NCBI RefSeq assembly: GCF_019749255.1
Contig: NZ_JACWFH010000036.1
Location: forward strand, 62,001-126,000
Direction: 5' to 3'
Source: Mesobacillus maritimus
GTDB lineage: Bacteria > Bacillota > Bacilli > Bacillales > Cytobacillaceae
Length of the DNA stretch: 64,000 bases
Part shown: piece after piece, positions 36,232 to 44,177 of the stretch
How the letters are laid out: each line of letters begins with the position of its first letter
Position numbering within the stretch: the stretch's first letter is position 1
Notes under the pieces: model-generated
Told to the model about the DNA's origin: nothing
The model's database searches: none
Seen by the model: the letters and a program-made list of their open reading frames with translations, nothing else
Position numbers and translations under genes: made by a program

Positions 36232-37662
36232 CTAATGGGTTGATTCTTGTTTTTGTGAACGGACAAATAAAAGTGATAATACAACACCTATAAACGCAGC
36301 TATACCAGACCATAGAAATGCTTGTTGAAAACCTTCATTTAAAGCGACAATTGGGTCTCCTGCGTTACTAGAGGCAGTTGTTGCCCCAGCAATTGCAACC
36401 ATGATGGCTAGTCCCAATGCTGAGCCAATCTGATAAGTAGTGTTATATAACCCAGATGCAAGACCTGACTCTTCTGGTTTAGCATTAGATACTGCAGCTG
36501 TGGTAGCTGGCAGATAAGCAAGGGCATTGCCTAAAGCTGCTAATAATAAAGCCAATAGTACACTAGTCCAATAGTTTCCATTAACTGATGTGTTTAGGGA
36601 GAACAATAGTCCTGAACTACCGAGAATTAGGAACCCGATAACCATTGTAATCTTCAAACCGAATTTCTCCATTGCCTTTCCAGCTACGGCAACAACGAAT
36701 ACTGCCATGAGTATTGGTGCAGGTAATAAAGCCATTGCTGCAGAGAAAGGAGCAAACTTCAATACCTGTTGTAAATACAATACAAGGAAATAAATCATCG
36801 GAACCCATGCGATTGATAACAAGACGAGCGAAACATTACCGATAGATAAGTTTCGAGTTTTAAATATACGAAGTGGAACAAGTGGTTCCTTTTTCATAAC
36901 CTGAATAATAATAAAAATGATAAACAACAAAGCTCCAACGGACAATGACCATACTGTTGATGATGAGCCCCAACCGCTGTGCTCTGCGTTTGCTACACCA
37001 TAAACCAATAAAACTAAAGCAGTTGTAACGGAGATGGCTCCAGAATAGTCAATGCGTCCACTCATACGCTTTCCTTTTTGTAATAGACTTGGTGACAAAA
37101 GTAAAATAATAATACCAATAGGAACATAAATTAACAATGCCCATCTCCAGCTTAAAAATTCTGTAAGGACACCACCAAGGACGATACCGATTGAACCACC
37201 AGCTGCCCCTGAAAGTCCCCATAAAGCAAGAGCTTTACTTAGTTCTTTCGGATTCGCAGCGAACAGAATCATGACAATAGAAAGAGCCGCAGGTGCAATC
37301 AATGCAGAACCAGCACCTTGAACTGCCCGTGCAATGTTAAGCACTTTATCATCCCAAGCCAATCCTGCAAGAAGTGAAGCCAAGGTTAAGATTGAAAATC
37401 CCCACATAAAAATGCGACGATGCCCAAATAAATCGCTCAACCTTCCTCCTAATAACAGAAGACCACCAAAGAATATAAGAAAAGCAGTCATTACCCATTG
37501 TAAATTTTCTTGTGAATAATCTAGAGTTTCTTTGATAGATGGAAGAGCAACTTGAATAATGGCACTATCCATCATAACCATGAAATTTGCAAAACCTAAC
37601 AAAGCAAGGGCTTTCCAACGCTTAGGATCTGCTTGTGAAAGTGTCTGTGAACCCGTCGACAT
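36232..37662 (-). CDS. MFS drug-exporter, DHA2 (EmrB/QacA) family
   Basis: 476 residues with about 14 hydrophobic segments, the DHA2 topology of proton-coupled drug exporters. Visible motifs: MMDSAIIQVALPSI in helix 1, LGGRLSDLFGHRRIF (motif A) near 72-86, and GGVLTEFLSWRWALLIYVPIG (motif C region) near 162-182. GGAGGAG precedes the ATG. Two palindromes directly upstream suggest tight repression by a regulator not encoded next to it. It could be co-transcribed with the siroheme-type gene. Confidence 0.9.
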   Translation of the reverse strand: MSTGSQTLSQADPKRWKALALLGFANFMVMMDSAIIQVALPSIKETLDYSQENLQWVMTAFLIFFGGLLLLGGRLSDLFGHRRIFMWGFSILTLASLLAGLAWDDKVLNIARAVQGAGSALIAPAALSIVMILFAANPKELSKALALWGLSGAAGGSIGIVLGGVLTEFLSWRWALLIYVPIGIIILLLSPSLLQKGKRMSGRIDYSGAISVTTALVLLVYGVANAEHSGWGSSSTVWSLSVGALLFIIFIIIQVMKKEPLVPLRIFKTRNLSIGNVSLVLLSIAWVPMIYFLVLYLQQVLKFAPFSAAMALLPAPILMAVFVVAVAGKAMEKFGLKITMVIGFLILGSSGLLFSLNTSVNGNYWTSVLLALLLAALGNALAYLPATTAAVSNAKPEESGLASGLYNTTYQIGSALGLAIMVAIAGATTASSNAGDPIVALNEGFQQAFLWSGIAAFIGVVLSLLFVRSQKQESTH

Positions 37663-37682
37663 AAAACAATCTCCTCCAATCC

Positions 37683-37710
37683 ATACTGAAGTATAGCATA
37701 CCCATGTATG
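37683..37710 (-). promoter_or_regulatory. Tandem palindromic operator upstream of the MFS gene
   Basis: ATAC TGAA GTAT (37683-37694) and CATAC CCAT GTATG (37697-37710) lie 21-48 bases before the MFS start. The centres are about 15 bases apart. This is the look of a TetR- or MarR-type operator overlapping the promoter. Confidence 0.5.
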
Positions 37711-38154
37711 GTATAAATTTTGTTTAAAAAAATAACTTTTGTCTTGATTTTAGATTTTGGTTGTTTATAAAATAACTTCTCTGTTAATACATCGAGGAGG
37801 GTATATTTATCCTCAAAACATTAAGTGTATTACACATATTTTTTTCCTATCCCACTTTGGAAAAATCGTATTCAACATCAACTTTGCCAATTCCTAATGA
37901 ACTTTTACATGTGACTCTTACTTCCTTCAGGAAGGGAACAATCATGAATCATATTATCACCTCACTACAACACATTGCTATACCCCCCTAAAGTATGTCA
38001 ACGAGTTTATAAAAAACGTTTTTTTATTTTGAACTACAAATAAAAAAGCTCTGATCTACTAATCAGAGCAATTTAATTGATATTAAGAGGTTATAAATAA
38101 AAGAACATATTAAACTTGCAGAAGATTAATTAAGAAATCTGGTCTTTTTTACTC
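37711..38154. other. Gap between MFS and metallohydrolase genes
   Basis: No supported gene. On the minus strand about 37855-37950 a 32-codon frame begins MIVPFLKEVRVTC, perhaps the tail of a lost gene. A minus-strand terminator is at 38041-38070. Confidence 0.35.
38041..38070 (-). terminator. Terminator after the metallohydrolase gene
   Basis: GCTCTGAT (38048-38055) pairs with ATCAGAGC (38062-38069). On the minus strand it is followed by TTTTTTA. Confidence 0.75.
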
Positions 38155-38916
38155 TTAAAATGAGTAGGATTCTCCATCATCTGGTACTAAAACATTAGAG
38201 GAGATTCCTTTTTCATTAATAAATCCTTTTAATTCTTCTCTTGATAATGTCCAATGATTAACTGCTTCCATATGAACAGAAATAATTTTTGCGTTAGGAG
38301 CAGCATTATAAACTTGATAAATGTCATCTTTATCCATAACAAGAGATCCGCCTACTAGGAATTGATTATCTCCGCCATTTACAACAATAATTTCTGGTTT
38401 ATGTGTTTCGATTACATCTTGAACAGCACCATACCATACAGTGTCTCCAGCTACATATAAAGTTTTTTCATTTGTATGTTTGAAGACCACACCACACACT
38501 TGACCAGCATGCTGTAAGATTTCGCCTCTGCCATGCTCGCCTTTTGTTTTAATTAGTTGTATACCTTCAAAGACTGTATCTTCCTGTAAAACCTCTACAC
38601 TTTTGAAACCAGCGTTTCGAATAACTGTCGCATCTTCCTCATTTTGGGAAAAAAGTTTAATATCTTTTGGCAATGCTTCTATAGCAGCATTATCCCAATG
38701 GTCTAAATGCAGATGAGTGACAATAACAGCATCTAAATCAGATATAATATTGTCAATCGATGTTGGTAAGCCAACTAAAGGATTGTTTTGGTCTTGTCTT
38801 AACGAATTAGGGAAAGGTGGATAAGTACCCTTTTCTGCTAAAAATGGATCTATTAAAAACTTTTTATCTGCGTATTCAACGACTATTGTTGCATTACGAA
38901 TTAGTTGTATATTCAT
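38155..38916 (-). CDS. MBL-fold metal-dependent hydrolase
   Basis: 253 residues from the ATG at 38916, which has AAAGGAGTTAATTAAT upstream. The longer frame up to 38991 lacks a binding site. The metallo-beta-lactamase motif THLHLDHWD lies near 90-98, with GEHGRG near 148 and VAGDTVWYG near 175 supplying further metal ligands. The N-terminus IQLIRNATIVVEYADKKFLI is typical of UlaG-like hydrolases. The substrate is unknown. It is divergent from an Lrp/AsnC regulator that may control it. Confidence 0.85.
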   Translation of the reverse strand: MNIQLIRNATIVVEYADKKFLIDPFLAEKGTYPPFPNSLRQDQNNPLVGLPTSIDNIISDLDAVIVTHLHLDHWDNAAIEALPKDIKLFSQNEEDATVIRNAGFKSVEVLQEDTVFEGIQLIKTKGEHGRGEILQHAGQVCGVVFKHTNEKTLYVAGDTVWYGAVQDVIETHKPEIIVVNGGDNQFLVGGSLVMDKDDIYQVYNAAPNAKIISVHMEAVNHWTLSREELKGFINEKGISSNVLVPDDGESYSF

Positions 38917-39046
38917 ATTAATTAACTCCTTTTCTTTGAAATTTCCTTGGAACAATGTATATTCTAAACTATGAACCATTGAACGATACATAGATTAAAT
39001 AAAGTCTTTTGCCTGTTTGACTTTATTATTGAAAGGAGTTAATTGA

Positions 39047-39457
39047 ATGTTAGATAACACGGATATTAAAATCTTAGATGAACTATCCAAGAACAGTCGG
39101 ATTACAATGAAAGAATTGGGTGAGAAAGTGCATTTGACTGGACCAGCTACTTCAGCCAGAGTGGAGAAATTAGAGGATAGTGGAGTTATTGAGGGTTACA
39201 CCATTAAAATTAACCAAGCTAAATTGGGATTTAATATACATGCTTTTATCACTATCATTACGCAAAGCACTAATCATAAGCCATATTTATCGTTCATCAA
39301 AACACAGGAACAATACCTTGTAAGTAACTATAAAATCAGTGGAGATGGTTGTTACCTTCTTGAATGTAAATTTCCATCCAATGAACTAATGAATCAGTTT
39401 TTGGAAGAGTTAAACGAGCATGCAAACTATAAATTATCGATTGTTATTAATAAATAG
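39047..39457 (+). CDS. Lrp/AsnC-family transcriptional regulator
   Basis: 136 residues, short for the family. Residues 1-60 are the winged helix: DNTDIKILDELSKNSRITMK and LTGPATSARVEKLEDSGVI. The C-terminal ligand-binding (RAM) domain follows with IHAFITIITQ and KISGDGCYLLECKF. GAAAGGAGTTAATTGA precedes the ATG. It is divergent from the metallohydrolase gene with 130 bases between, so it may regulate it in response to an amino acid. Confidence 0.9.
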   Translation: MLDNTDIKILDELSKNSRITMKELGEKVHLTGPATSARVEKLEDSGVIEGYTIKINQAKLGFNIHAFITIITQSTNHKPYLSFIKTQEQYLVSNYKISGDGCYLLECKFPSNELMNQFLEELNEHANYKLSIVINK

Positions 39458-39515
39458 TCATCAATAATGAGATGTTTGTGAATTAATACACTTAAACTAT
39501 CGGGGTGCAATAGTG

Positions 39516-39544
39516 AAAAGGCAGCGGAGTTATCCGTTGCCTTT
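39516..39544 (+). terminator. Terminator after the Lrp gene
   Basis: AAAGGCAGCGGA and TCCGTTGCCTTT pair around GTTA. It directly follows a copy of the ACTTAAACTA-CGGG-TGC repeat (39490-39508). Confidence 0.65.
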
Positions 39545-39645
39545 GCCATCCAATCTAAAAGTATTTTCTATAAAACTCCCTTCTAAAGCTCCTCTTAACT
39601 GAGCATAAATCCTTGTAGTCTCGCTTTTTTCGTGTCCTAATAAAA
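39530..39645 (-). pseudogene. C-terminal relic of a tyrosine recombinase
   Basis: On the minus strand the bases read ILLGHEKSETTRIYAQLRG, then ALEGSFIENTF and a stop. LLGHxxxxTTRIYAQL is the end of an integrase catalytic domain with the active-site tyrosine. Nothing of the rest of the gene is present upstream. It is a different lineage from the integrase pieces at 58.1 and 62.2 kb (LLGHSSPDTTLRYAKI). Confidence 0.7.
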
Positions 39646-39780
39646 TTAACAGAACAATGAGATCGCCAAAATGGTGGTCTTTTATTTACTAGTGAAGCTT
39701 TTACTTGACTGAGAAGTCCTTTTTATAACTCTGAAAAAACTTGCTTCATTTACTACATAGAATTGAATGAATTGGATTAG

Positions 39781-39865
39781 TTGGAACGCCGTATGCGGTG
39801 AAAGTCGCACGTACGGTGTGAACAGGGGGAAAAGGGAGCGATAACTTCAAACCCTTACCTATCTG
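39781..39865 (+). mobile_element. Relic 3' end of a group II intron (domains V-VI)
   Basis: GCCGTATGCGGTGAAAGTCG (from 39788) and CACGTACGG form the 34-base domain V hairpin with GAAA tetraloop found just after intron-encoded maturases. The following GGGAGCGATAACTTCAAACC and CTTACCTATC resemble domain VI and the intron end. No maturase gene is present. The hairpin at 39660-39684 upstream may be unrelated. Confidence 0.6.
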
Positions 39866-39960
39866 TATCAATAGGAGCAGTCACTTCTTGTCTAAAGGGG
39901 AGTTTAGTTAAGGAAGTAATGTTAAAATTATTTATAGTTAATTTTTAGGAGATGAGGTAA

Positions 39961-40119
39961 TTGCAATTTCTTTCTATACTATTTCTTATAGCCATTGGTG
40001 TCTTCATAATTTACTATTTACCACTAATATCAAAGGATTTACATAAAATCACTAAACAGAATGAAGAGATTAAAAATCTTTTAAAGAAAGTTCTTGATAG
40101 TGATAATAAGAAGATATAA
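39961..40119 (+). CDS. Small single-pass membrane protein (52 aa)
   Basis: TTG start with AGGAGATGAGG upstream. Residues 3-24 (FLSILFLIAIGVFIIYYLPL) are one membrane segment, followed by a charged coiled-coil-like tail (NEEIKNLLKKVLDS). Small Bacillus proteins of this shape are common, and their function is unknown. A hairpin at 40142-40175 follows. Confidence 0.55.
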   Translation: MQFLSILFLIAIGVFIIYYLPLISKDLHKITKQNEEIKNLLKKVLDSDNKKI

Positions 40120-40141
40120 GACCTTTTATTGTGCTAACGGG

Positions 40142-40175
40142 TGCGATTACTCAACAAGAGTAGTCGCTTCTTGTG
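40142..40175 (+). terminator. Hairpin after the 52-aa gene
   Basis: GCGATTACTC and GAGTAGTCGC pair (one mismatch) around AACAA, followed by TTCTTGT. It overlaps an AACGGGTGC repeat motif. Confidence 0.5.
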
Positions 40176-40300
40176 CCATTGTGTAGGATGTTTGCCACTG
40201 GCTGAGGAGGAATGATATGCATAGTAAATTGTCTGTATTTCTAAAATTAATTTAGTGATATTATAGTAATATATGGTAAATGAAGGAGGCTGATTTATAA

Positions 40301-40375
40301 ATGTTTGAGGCTTTAGGTAACTTTTTTGGAGCAATTGCAACAGCACTATTAGGGAAAAACAAAAAGAAAAAATAA
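40301..40375 (+). CDS. 24-residue amphipathic peptide gene
   Basis: The ATG at 40301 has GAAGGAGG at good spacing, a stronger site than most genes here. The 24-residue product is hydrophobic with glycines and alanines (MFEALGNFFGAIATALLG) and ends NKKKK. It has the form of a membrane-active peptide such as a phenol-soluble modulin or leaderless bacteriocin, but no homologue is known to me. The two-helix membrane protein gene that follows after 42 bases could be a partner. Confidence 0.5.
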   Translation: MFEALGNFFGAIATALLGKNKKKK

Positions 40376-40417
40376 TGCTGTTACAGGGACCTATCAAAAA
40401 ATTATTGGGGTGGAGAG

Positions 40418-40618
40418 GTGCAGTATCTAAAATTTAGAGCAAAGAATTACGTTGCTATTATTATAGGTTTATTAATTGGATTTACTATTTCTCAAGTAAT
40501 GGGTGAAGGTTCGGGAATTTCAACTGCTATTACAGTTATTGGTGTTGGATTGGTAATAGGGGAACTTTTTATTTCTATAAGATGGTTCCGCAGAAACCAC
40601 AGATTTGAGGACAATTAA
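40418..40618 (+). CDS. Small two-helix membrane protein (66 aa)
   Basis: GTG start at 40418, with GGGGTGGAGAG upstream. Two hydrophobic segments, YVAIIIGLLIGFTI (11-24) and AITVIGVGLVIGELFIS (37-53), are followed by a basic tail (RWFRRNHR). I do not recognise the family. Its place directly after the 24-residue peptide gene suggests they are co-transcribed, and it could serve as an immunity or export partner. This is speculative. Confidence 0.55.
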   Translation: MQYLKFRAKNYVAIIIGLLIGFTISQVMGEGSGISTAITVIGVGLVIGELFISIRWFRRNHRFEDN

Positions 40619-40742
40619 TAACGTTAAATCATACTTATATGTGAAGTGATGTACTTAAAGTAACGGGTGCTTTAATAAAAAACATGCAGCTAAATATTCT
40701 CTTTTATATATAATTTAATTGTGTTCGAAGGGGGATTGAGAT

Positions 40743-40937
40743 ATGGCTAATACATATAAGCTGCCACTTAAAAATGGGGAAATAATGGTGTTTACATCAG
40801 ATATGAGCAAACAGGAAATATATGAATTACAACAGTTTGCTAACCAACATGAATTTTTTAGCTATTTTAAAGAAAGAGGAATCATACTTCATGGAATAGT
40901 TAAACCACCATTAGTGGACAGCAAAGAGAAGGAGTAA
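40743..40937 (+). CDS. Small hypothetical protein (64 aa)
   Basis: ATG at 40743 preceded by GAAGGGGGATTGAG. The product is soluble: YKLPLKNGEIMVFTSDMSKQ, then EIYELQQFANQHEFFSYFK and a proline-containing tail. It resembles short Bacillus hypothetical proteins, and no function can be given. A TACTTAAAGTAACGGGTGC repeat lies 70-90 bases upstream (40652-40674). Confidence 0.6.
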   Translation: MANTYKLPLKNGEIMVFTSDMSKQEIYELQQFANQHEFFSYFKERGIILHGIVKPPLVDSKEKE

Positions 40938-41030
40938 TAGATAGCAAGGGGATAAATCATTTTACTCTTCAACCTCTGGTTGAATGAACGGTGGTTTTGC
41001 TGGAAAAACCCTATATATAACAGTCGGGCG

Positions 41031-41165
41031 CATTTGTTGAGTAGTAAGATGAGAAAACAACAGATCTATTTGCTGCACAGTACAATGATACTGTGAAAAA
41101 ATGAAAAGAAACGATCATTTATATTAAGTAATCGTCTCTTTAACAATTACTGCTCCACAAAAGTT
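41031..41165. repeat. Integrase-linked repeat, copy A (~100 bp)
   Basis: Left end GATCTATTTGCTGCACAGTA (41063-41082) runs into CAATGATACTG. An inner hairpin ACGATCA...TAATCGT with CTCTTT follows, and the right end TTACTGCTCCACAAAAG (41147-41163) is a diverged inverted copy of the left. A more decayed left end (CATTTGTTGAGTAGTAAGAT) lies just upstream at 41031. About 310 bases here hold no gene. Confidence 0.6.
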
Positions 41166-41279
41166 TTCTTATTAAAAAGAATGTGCTTGAAGTGCTGCGT
41201 CTTTTACTTATAGTGATAGTTGATCATCGTAAGGGAAGAGATAAGAACCTCCAATTGTTAATACTGAAAAAAATGGATA

Positions 41280-42218
41280 TTATCCTATACTCTTTTGTGT
41301 ATTATTAATCTGATTATGCTTTTTCGCCCATAGTTTTTCAATATAACCTGTTCCAAATAGAACTCCAGCTACAATAAATACAAATCCAATTAATTGTGAA
41401 GCTGTAATGGTTTCATTTAAGAAAAGTGCGGAGAACACAAGACCAAAAAAAGGAACAAAGTTATTAAATATGGAAGTTTTTCCTGCTCCTATCTGCTGGA
41501 TCGCTGCATAAAAAACGATATACCCCACACCTGTTGCCACTACCCCTGACACAATAAATAAAAAGTAAATAAAGAAAGTGGCTGAAGTCATTTCGTTGAA
41601 TCCTTTAGGTTCAGTTATAAAACTAATAATTAACAAACCTATTGAACCTAATAAATACATTATTGTTGTTACCTGTTTGGAATCGAGAGTTGCTGTTGCC
41701 TTTTTAACAAAAATAAAACTAATGGCTTGGACGAACATAGCAATAAATAAAATCAATTCTCCTTGAGATAATTGCATATTACTGAATGAACCACCTTGAA
41801 TAAAAAAGACACCAGTTAATGCGAGGATAAACCCTATGGTTCGCAGTTTTGTTAATTGTTCACCTAAAAAGAGGACGGCAAGTATTGCTGTTGTAAGTGG
41901 TACTAATGATAAAATTAAAGAAGCATTCGAAGCATCAATCATTGTTAAGCCTATTGCTATAAGCGAGTGATGTAGAATGACACCAAAAACACACCCGAGT
42001 AGTGTATAAATCCATTCTCTTTTCGATAAACGACGAAATGATTTTCCAAGAACAATTATGATCAATGCCGTAATCCCAGCCATCATAATTCGAAATGCCG
42101 TCATGGTTTGTGGAGGTAAATATTCCACCAATACTTTAATTAAAACCATATTAAGTCCCCAAATAGCTGTGACAAAAAATACCAAACCATAAATTAGTAA
42201 TAATCGCTTTTGATCCAC
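41280..42218 (-). CDS. EamA/DMT-superfamily transporter
   Basis: 312 residues from GTG 42218, which has AAAGGAGGG seven bases upstream. Ten hydrophobic segments form two EamA repeats; VFFVTAIWGLNMVLIKVL opens the first and QGELILFIAMFVQAISFIFV the second. Such permeases export amino acids or other small metabolites. It stands upstream of nothing on its strand and shares the direction of the deacylase gene 130 bases before it. The substrate is unknown. Confidence 0.88.
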   Translation of the reverse strand: MDQKRLLLIYGLVFFVTAIWGLNMVLIKVLVEYLPPQTMTAFRIMMAGITALIIIVLGKSFRRLSKREWIYTLLGCVFGVILHHSLIAIGLTMIDASNASLILSLVPLTTAILAVLFLGEQLTKLRTIGFILALTGVFFIQGGSFSNMQLSQGELILFIAMFVQAISFIFVKKATATLDSKQVTTIMYLLGSIGLLIISFITEPKGFNEMTSATFFIYFLFIVSGVVATGVGYIVFYAAIQQIGAGKTSIFNNFVPFFGLVFSALFLNETITASQLIGFVFIVAGVLFGTGYIEKLWAKKHNQINNTQKSIG

Positions 42219-42345
42219 AAAATTCCCTCCTTTGAACCTTTTAGTTTTCATCGTCTATTCCTAATAATCTCGAAACTGCTTATATTTCGCATAGAATTAA
42301 CCTGTTATTAAAAAAAAGTAATGAATCGCCCATCTTTTTCCTAAT

Positions 42346-42885
42346 TTAGATTCCGATTTCTGTCGGAATGTGCTTTGCATAGGTTAGGAAGTTATTGACG
42401 ATCAGCTTTGTTTTGACCTTCATATATCCGGTTGTCGTTCCATCGCTACATCCATACCACTCTTCCAAAAGCACATCCCTATCAAAAACAACCTGCACAA
42501 GATTTTCCTTGTCTATTAAAACACCAAAAACAGTAGCAGCACCAATTTTTACGCCAAGAATACTTTCCATTAGTTCCGCCGGAGCAAAGGATACGCGTGA
42601 AATGTCAAGTGCATTGCTAAAATCTTTTGATTTGAATGGCTTATCAGCGGTGGTTATAAATAAATAAAACTTTGTCTTTTTACTATTGCAGAGCAACAGC
42701 GTTTTTACCATTTTCATATCCAATTTTTGATTGATCCAGGTACAGTCCTCCATTGATATGGCTTCATCTGTAGTCACTCGTTTAAATGAAATCTGTAACT
42801 TTGTCAATGATTCGTAGACCATTTCTTGTAGCGGAGACTTATAGCTATCTGGTACCTTTTCCATAATATCACTCACAAAAAACAT
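42346..42885 (-). CDS. YbaK/ProXp-type aminoacyl-tRNA deacylase
   Basis: 179 residues from ATG 42885; 42945 is an alternative without a good binding site. The YbaK/EbsC fold is visible in VKTLLLCNSKKTKFYLFITT, then RVSFAPAELMESILGVKIGA and VFGVLIDKENLVQVVFD, the pattern of proline-tRNA editing proteins (ProX/PrdX) that hydrolyse mischarged tRNA. It is divergent from a LysR gene, with a TGACAAAAA palindrome in the shared promoter region. Confidence 0.8.
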   Translation of the reverse strand: MFFVSDIMEKVPDSYKSPLQEMVYESLTKLQISFKRVTTDEAISMEDCTWINQKLDMKMVKTLLLCNSKKTKFYLFITTADKPFKSKDFSNALDISRVSFAPAELMESILGVKIGAATVFGVLIDKENLVQVVFDRDVLLEEWYGCSDGTTTGYMKVKTKLIVNNFLTYAKHIPTEIGI

Positions 42886-42950
42886 CTTTATATCCCTAGC
42901 CTTTCCTAACTTGAATTTTTGATAGTAATAACATATCATGTTCACATGTA

Positions 42951-42990
42951 TGACAAAAACGAATTTTTGTCATGATAAGCATGACAAAAA
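42951..42990. promoter_or_regulatory. Operator in the divergent deacylase/LysR promoter region
   Basis: TGACAAAAA CGAA TTTTTGTCA (42951-42972) is a perfect inverted repeat, and a third half site TGACAAAAA follows at 42982-42990. LysR regulators bind such arrays between their own gene and a divergent target. Confidence 0.6.
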
Positions 42991-43011
42991 CAGATGGAAA
43001 AGGAAACGAGT

Positions 43012-43881
43012 ATGAATATCCAAAAATATGTGGCGTTTGTAAAAGTAGTAGAATTAGGTAGCTTTACAAAAGCAGCTCAAAGCTTGGACTATACACAGTC
43101 GGGGATCAGCCGTATGATTAACGATTTAGAAACGGAATGGGGGGTTTCCCTTTTTGAAAGAGGACGTGCCGGTATTAATTTAACCTCTGATGGCTTAAAG
43201 TTACTGCCCCAATTAAAGAGAATATGTAATGAGCATGAAATCTTAATGACTCAGATCGAAGACTTACACGATATAAAGACTGGGATGATTCGTATTGGGA
43301 CATTTTCTAGCGTAGCAACCCATTGGCTCCCTAATATGATTAGAATTTTTAAGAAGGATTACCCAAAGATTGATTTTGAACTTCTGCTTGGTGATTATAC
43401 AGAAATTGAAAGTTGGATTCTAAATGGACGTGTTGATTTTGGATTTGTGCGACTTCCATCAAAACCAGATTTAGATACTATCTTTGTGGAGCAAGACCGT
43501 TTGCTGGTCGTGATGCCGTTAAATCATCCTCTTGCTAATTGTGAAAAGTTTCCAATCAATGACTTATTGAATAGTCCGTTTATGCTACTGGAAAAGGGAG
43601 CAAAAGCAGAAATCTCTGAAATTTTTGAGATGCACCAAATTTCACCCCAAGTTAATTTTACAACATGGGATGATTATGCCATTATGTCTATGGTGGAAAA
43701 CGGACTAGGAATCAGTATATTACCAGAATTGATCTTGAAGCGTATTCCTCACAAGATTATAGCGAAAGAGCTTGAAATTCCTGCTTTTAGGAATATTGGT
43801 ATAGCTACAAGGGACCAAAAATCACTTTCCCTTGCGTCCAAGGAATTTTTAGAATATTTATCATATAGGAACATTGAGTGA
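43012..43881 (+). CDS. LysR-family transcriptional regulator
   Basis: 289 residues from ATG 43012 with AAAAGGAAACGAGT upstream. The N-terminal helix-turn-helix reads VKVVELGSFTKAAQSLDYTQ and SGISRMINDLETEWGVSLFE. The periplasmic-binding-like effector domain follows from about residue 90 (IRIGTFSSVATHWLPNMI). It probably controls the divergent deacylase/EamA genes through the TGACAAAAA palindrome. The effector is unknown. Confidence 0.9.
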   Translation: MNIQKYVAFVKVVELGSFTKAAQSLDYTQSGISRMINDLETEWGVSLFERGRAGINLTSDGLKLLPQLKRICNEHEILMTQIEDLHDIKTGMIRIGTFSSVATHWLPNMIRIFKKDYPKIDFELLLGDYTEIESWILNGRVDFGFVRLPSKPDLDTIFVEQDRLLVVMPLNHPLANCEKFPINDLLNSPFMLLEKGAKAEISEIFEMHQISPQVNFTTWDDYAIMSMVENGLGISILPELILKRIPHKIIAKELEIPAFRNIGIATRDQKSLSLASKEFLEYLSYRNIE

Positions 43882-43973
43882 ATAAGTATGATGGTTCAAA
43901 ATGATGTTTTTTCGCATTTTCAACTATTCAGCAATAGAAGCTAATGTTGAATAATCAAGCCGAAATAACTACA

Positions 43974-44090
43974 GATCTATTTGCTACGTAGTACAAGGAG
44001 ACTGTTGTTAAGTTTCCTGTCAAACGAGACGGTTACATTTAAGTGATCGTCTTTTCGTATTTGACTAAATACTGTGCAATAAATAATTCC
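43974..44090. repeat. Integrase-linked repeat, copy B (~115 bp)
   Basis: Left end GATCTATTTGCTACGTAGTA (43974-43993) plus CAAGGAGACTG. An inner segment ends GTGATCGTCTTTTCG, followed by TATTTGACTAAATACTGTGC, the right end (to about 44086). A decayed TTTAAG...GGGTG motif lies 30 bases beyond. It fills the gap between the LysR gene and the converging NADP-binding gene; no gene is seen in 43882-44177. Confidence 0.65.
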
Positions 44091-44177
44091 TAATTCAGAG
44101 GCTTTATGAAAGAAAATATTTAAGCAAATCAGGGTGTTATACAAAAAGGTACGCTCTAATGAGCGCACCTCTTGTTT

